Below are positions 60,652 through 64,000 of a stretch of 64,000 nt of DNA, in pieces. The notes beneath the pieces are model-generated. The model saw only the letters and a program-made list of their open reading frames with translations, ran no database searches and was not told where the DNA came from. A program made the position numbers and the translations under genes. This DNA comes from Winogradskya consettensis (lineage in GTDB: Bacteria > Actinomycetota > Actinomycetes > Mycobacteriales > Micromonosporaceae): NCBI RefSeq assembly GCF_018332715.1, contig NZ_BOQP01000002.1, forward strand, positions 54,506 to 118,505, read 5' to 3'. Within the stretch, counting starts at the first letter, position 1. Every line of letters begins with the position of its first letter.

Positions 60652-62118
60652 GTGACTTCGGATCAGCGGGGGCTCGCCGGCGTGCTCGCCGACCTACAGG
60701 GGCGGTCCCGCTCCGGTGCCCGGGCCAGCTGGGGGCGGGTCCGAGGCGGATTCGGCCTCGCCATCCAGGCCGGCGTCGCCGCGGGCATCGCGTGGTACAT
60801 AGCCCACGACCTGATCGGCCGCCCGAGCCCGTTCTTCGCGCCCATCGCAGCGGTCATCACCCTGGCGTCCTCCATCGGGCAGCGCGCGAAACGTACGGTC
60901 GAATTGGTCGTCGGCGTCGCGATCGGCATCGGCCTCGGCGACGGCATCATCCTGCTGATCGGCTCCGGCCCGTGGCAGATCGGCCTGGTCGTCGTCCTCG
61001 CGATCCTGGTCGCCGCGGCCGTCGGCGGCGGCACCCCGCTCGTCGTGCAGTCCGCCTCCTCGGCCGTCCTGGTCGCCACGCTGACCTCGAGCGCCAACCT
61101 GCCCTACACCCGCTTCTTCGACGCCCTCGTCGGCGGCGCGGTCGGTCTCGCTGTGATGACCCTGCTGCTACCCCTCAACCCCCTGACGGTCGTACGCCGA
61201 GCAGCCGACCCGGCCCTCGAGGAAATGGCCACCGGCCTGCGCGGCGTCGCCCGGGGCATGGCCGCCCAGGACACCGACGTCGTCCGGGAGGCCCTCACCC
61301 AACTCCGCACCGCCGAGGGGCACTTCGCCGCCTTCGCCGCAGCCGCTGCCGCTGCCAGCGAGAACATCGCCTTCGCGCCGGCCCGCTGGCGCTCCCGGGG
61401 CGCCTTGGCCCAATACGTCGAAGGCGCACCCCACCTCACGTACGCCCTCCGCAACGTCCGCGTCCTCACCCGCCGCGTCATCACCGCCCTCGAAGACGAC
61501 GAACCCATCCCCGCCTGCCTCCCCACCAGCGCCGAACTCCTCGGCGACGCCATCGACCTCCTCCGCCAGGAATGGTCCCGCGGCGCCGAACCGGAAGCCA
61601 CGCGGGAACGGGCGCTGCGTGCGGCGGCCGAGTCGGGCCGGGCGTACAAGGAAGGAGTCGGCTTCTCCGGCGGCGTCGTCGTCGCCCAGGTCCGAACCAC
61701 CGTCTCCGACCTCCTCCGCGCCACCGGCATCGAATACGCCGAAGCCCCCCGCCTCGTCCGCCGAGCCGTCGGCTGGCAGGGCCGAACCCGCCCACCCCGC
61801 CACAAGCCCCGCACAGCCACTCCCGCCCCCGACGGCCTCACCCCGCCATCACCGGCCACGCTGACCTCCTTGGCCGAGCCCCCGGCTGAGCCTCTTTCCG
61901 GACCTTCGGGTGTGCCTGGGGCGTCGGCTGAGCCTTTGTCCGGGCCTTCGGGCGCGGCTGGAACGTCGGTTGAGTCTTTGTCCGGGCCTTCGGCTCCGGC
62001 TGCGGCGTCGATTGAGCCGACGTCTGAGCCGACGTCTGAGCCGACGTCTGTGGCCGCGGTGGCGCCTGTGGCTGAGCCGCCATCGCCGGGCGTGCCGCCG
62101 GCGGGAGCTGGGTCATGA
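60652..62118 (+). CDS. FUSC-family membrane protein (aromatic acid exporter-like)
   Basis: A 488-aa protein with six helices between about 30 and 175 (GVAAGIAWYIAHDLIG, LVVGVAIGIGLGDGIILLIG), then a cytoplasmic helical domain (about 180-370). This is half of the usual two-block FUSC transporter, typical of the actinobacterial form that dimerises. The C-terminal 100 residues are low-complexity (EPLSGPSG, EPTSEPTS units). GTG 60652 follows AGGA; TTG 60646 is an alternative. It may export aromatic acids or fusaric-acid-like compounds, but no substrate is shown. Confidence 0.82.
   Translation: MTSDQRGLAGVLADLQGRSRSGARASWGRVRGGFGLAIQAGVAAGIAWYIAHDLIGRPSPFFAPIAAVITLASSIGQRAKRTVELVVGVAIGIGLGDGIILLIGSGPWQIGLVVVLAILVAAAVGGGTPLVVQSASSAVLVATLTSSANLPYTRFFDALVGGAVGLAVMTLLLPLNPLTVVRRAADPALEEMATGLRGVARGMAAQDTDVVREALTQLRTAEGHFAAFAAAAAAASENIAFAPARWRSRGALAQYVEGAPHLTYALRNVRVLTRRVITALEDDEPIPACLPTSAELLGDAIDLLRQEWSRGAEPEATRERALRAAAESGRAYKEGVGFSGGVVVAQVRTTVSDLLRATGIEYAEAPRLVRRAVGWQGRTRPPRHKPRTATPAPDGLTPPSPATLTSLAEPPAEPLSGPSGVPGASAEPLSGPSGAAGTSVESLSGPSAPAAASIEPTSEPTSEPTSVAAVAPVAEPPSPGVPPAGAGS
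61878..62060 (+). repeat. Tandem repeats in the tail of the FUSC protein gene
   Basis: Repeated 48-54-nt units code for (A/S)EPLSGPSG, and three 12-nt copies of GAGCCGACGTCT code for EPTS at 62017-62052. Number of units may vary between strains. Confidence 0.7.
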
Positions 62119-62173
62119 TCGGTTCCGTGGGCGGGGGACCGCCGGAGTGCGGCCGGGTGACTACGCTGGCGGC

Positions 62174-64000
62174 ATGGCCGACGTAGCGCCGGGGACCACG
62201 CCCGACCCGGAACAGCACCCGCCCGCAGGGACGCCCGCCCGGCCCTGGGACGCAGCTCCGGCCCAGTCCTGGGACGCGCCGGCCGCTCAGTCCTGGGAGA
62301 CAGCACCCCAGCCCTGGGAGCCGACCCAGCCCTCAGTGCCCACAGCTCAGCCCTGGGAGCCGGCCCAGCCCTCAGTGCCCACAACTCAGCCCTGGGACGC
62401 AACTCCGGCCGAGCCGGCTCAGCCCTCGGCGCCCACAACTCAGCCCTGGGACGCAGCCCCGGCCGAGCGGCCCCAGAGCGGTGTCGCCGCAGCTCAGCCT
62501 TGGGATGCGGCTCCGGCGGGATCGCCGCAGAGTGCCGCCCCTGCAGCTCAGCCCTGGGACTCAGCCCCGGCCTCGACCCCCTCTCCGATCTCAGGCCCGG
62601 CCCAGACCGGGGACTTTTCGCAGGTACCGGCTGGTCAGGGTGCGGATCTGCCGCCTATGACCGGGCGGCGGGCCGGGTGGCGGCGGTGGGTGCCGTTGAC
62701 TCTGATCATCGGGTTCTTTGCGGCTTGTTCTATTGCGATGCTGGTCATTCTGGGCGCCAGTAACGGGCCGACCGGGTTGGTTGTGGGGCTGACCGCTGCG
62801 ATTGTGCCGGTGCCCGTACTGGCCAGTTGTTTCTTGTGGCTGGACCGGTATGAGCCGGAGCCTGTTCGGTACCTTGCCTTCTGTTTTGCCTGGGGCGCGG
62901 TGGTCGCCACGCTGGTGGCCATCGGGGTCAATACCGGGACCGCCTGGCTGTTTGCGCAGGCGGGGCTCCCCGATGCGCTGGTCGCTGTGATCATCGCGCC
63001 GTTCATCGAGGAGTCGATGAAGGCGCTCGGGCCGATTTTGCTTTTCTGGCGGCGGCGTCGGGAGTGGTCCGGGATCACCGACGGGATTGTGTACTGCGGG
63101 CTGTCGGCGCTCGGGTTCGCCATGGTGGAAAATGTGCTTTACCTGGGTGGGCACGGGTATGCGGCAGGGGCTGACCAGTATGGGCCGGCTACGGGCGTAC
63201 AAAACCTGTTCCTGATCTTTATTGTTCGTATCCTTTTCACCGGGTTCGCGCATCCGTTGTTCACGTCGATGACGGGCATCGGGCTGGGGCTCGCCTCCCG
63301 CTCGGCCGACAGGCGGGTGCGGTGGCTGGCGCCGATCGCCGGGCTGCTGCTCGCGATGCTGCTGCACGGGACGTTCAACCTGCTGCCCACGCTTGCGGCG
63401 GCCACCGGGCAGAGCATCATCATGTTGTACGGGTACCTCGGCTTCATGGTCCCGTTCTTCTTCGCCGCGGTCGGCTTCGCGATCGCACTTCGCGGGTACG
63501 AGGGTCGGCTCAGCGAGCGCATTCTCCCGTTCTACGTACGCGCGGGCTGGTTGTCGCCGCCGGAAGTGGCCACCCTCGGCAGTCTCGGCCGCCGGCACTC
63601 GGCGCGGCAATGGGCGAAACGGGTCGCGGGCGAGGGCGGCGTACGCGCGATGCGGGGCTTCCAGCTCGCGTCCACCCAGCTTGCGTTGCTGCGCGACGGA
63701 ATGCAGCGGGGGCTTCGGAGCGACCCGCAGGACCTGCAGCGCGCCCAGGCTGAGGAGCAGAAACTGCTCACGGACATCTCGGGGTACAGGTCGATGTTCG
63801 TCGGCCGCGATCCCCAGGCCCCGCAGGCATTCTGGGACGGTCACGCCTATCAGATCGCATTCCCGGACGGCGTCACACGCACGGTCAGCGCCCCGAACGA
63901 GCCGGTCGTCCCGGTCCCGGTGAGACTCGCTCCCCCCACGCCCGTGTACGCCGGATACGGCCCCGGATACGGCCCCGGCTACGGCGCTCAGCCGGGGTAC
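62174..64000 (+). CDS. PrsW-family intramembrane metalloprotease with N-terminal PWD repeats (3' end outside window)
   Basis: The frame from ATG 62174 is open to the window end (609 residues seen). The first 150 residues are cytoplasmic and disordered. They carry nine copies of a [QR][PS]W[DE]xxP unit (RPWDAAP, QSWDAP, QSWETAP, QPWEPT, QPWEPA, QPWDATP, QPWDAAP twice, QPWDSAP). About eight membrane helices follow, with the PrsW active-site motifs: APFIEESMK (EExxK), MVEN, FAHPLFT and MLLHGTFN. PrsW cuts anti-sigma factor RsiW in Bacillus; the target here is unknown. A cytoplasmic C-terminal part includes a Tyr/Gly/Pro tail (GYGPGYGPGYG) running off the window. Confidence 0.88.
   Translation, partial: MADVAPGTTPDPEQHPPAGTPARPWDAAPAQSWDAPAAQSWETAPQPWEPTQPSVPTAQPWEPAQPSVPTTQPWDATPAEPAQPSAPTTQPWDAAPAERPQSGVAAAQPWDAAPAGSPQSAAPAAQPWDSAPASTPSPISGPAQTGDFSQVPAGQGADLPPMTGRRAGWRRWVPLTLIIGFFAACSIAMLVILGASNGPTGLVVGLTAAIVPVPVLASCFLWLDRYEPEPVRYLAFCFAWGAVVATLVAIGVNTGTAWLFAQAGLPDALVAVIIAPFIEESMKALGPILLFWRRRREWSGITDGIVYCGLSALGFAMVENVLYLGGHGYAAGADQYGPATGVQNLFLIFIVRILFTGFAHPLFTSMTGIGLGLASRSADRRVRWLAPIAGLLLAMLLHGTFNLLPTLAAATGQSIIMLYGYLGFMVPFFFAAVGFAIALRGYEGRLSERILPFYVRAGWLSPPEVATLGSLGRRHSARQWAKRVAGEGGVRAMRGFQLASTQLALLRDGMQRGLRSDPQDLQRAQAEEQKLLTDISGYRSMFVGRDPQAPQAFWDGHAYQIAFPDGVTRTVSAPNEPVVPVPVRLAPPTPVYAGYGPGYGPGYGAQPGY
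62240..62568 (+). repeat. Tandem QPWDxAP-coding repeats in the PrsW gene
   Basis: Nine imperfect copies of a roughly 30-60-nt unit with core CAGCCCTGGGAC run through the 5' part of the PrsW gene. Three adjacent copies have near-identical DNA, including CCCTCAGTGCCCACA, indicating recent expansion. Confidence 0.8.

Overview
The window is high-GC (about 70 percent) chromosomal DNA from an actinobacterium. DUF3263 and DUF4032 proteins, a CIRCE-controlled stand-alone GroEL, an MsiK-type sugar ABC ATPase, frequent GTG/TTG starts and many 4-nt start/stop overlaps all fit this. The gene set and a SAM riboswitch in front of threonine synthase suggest Micromonosporaceae, perhaps an Actinoplanes relative. 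That family-level guess is inference, because no marker gene was compared.

Layout. 1-2.5 kb: the end of an rlmB-type rRNA methyltransferase gene, two long palindromes, and an overlapping gene pair resembling AbiEi/AbiEii toxin-antitoxin systems. 2.6-12.1 kb: a membrane-tethered Hsp70 with a predicted outside beta-propeller, the sugar-importer ATPase MsiK/UgpC, tRNA-Thr(TGT), LtrA, an RCK channel-like protein and a DUF4032 protein. 12.1-18.8 kb: a secreted trypsin-like protease, a PAP2 phosphatase, and an amino-sugar catabolic operon (SIS protein, ROK kinase, nagA) divergent from a DeoR regulator and a phosphotransferase. 18.9-20.6 kb: a two-gene cassette of a DUF4365 nuclease-like protein and an unknown partner. 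20.6-30.2 kb: an ABC operon whose ATPase is fused to an extracytoplasmic hydrolase, a lipoprotein, a Cdc48-like AAA ATPase, DUF3263 and a second ABC exporter. 30.4-33.4 kb: a VTC polyphosphate-polymerase-like protein with DUF4956 and a secreted carbohydrate-binding protein. 33.6-37.3 kb: SAM-I riboswitch and thrC, then GNAT acetyltransferases and a small HExxH protein. 37.3-43.3 kb: a teichoic-acid-type glycosyltransferase and groEL behind two CIRCE operators. 43.4-50.3 kb: a serine hydrolase and a sugar uptake locus (Gfo/Idh oxidoreductase, ROK regulator, binding protein, two permeases). 50.3-64 kb: a giant LPKTG surface protein, an MFS transporter divergent from an HxlR-peroxiredoxin fusion, glpD, DUF4031, an HD hydrolase, a FUSC membrane protein and a PrsW protease cut by the window end.

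How genes work together. The sugar importer at 47-50 kb has no ATPase of its own; the lone MsiK-type ATPase at 5.8-6.9 kb is the obvious candidate to power it. Two near-identical 10-3-10 inverted repeats flank the ROK regulator gene, one in the divergent promoter shared with the oxidoreductase and one in the importer promoter, so these genes look like one small regulon. The SIS, ROK-kinase and NagA proteins together can make a GlcNAc to fructose-6-P route.

The least-explained systems are the palindrome-controlled TA-like pair (0.4-2.5 kb), the DUF4365 cassette (19-20.6 kb), the hydrolase-ABC fusion and the HxlR-peroxiredoxin fusion.
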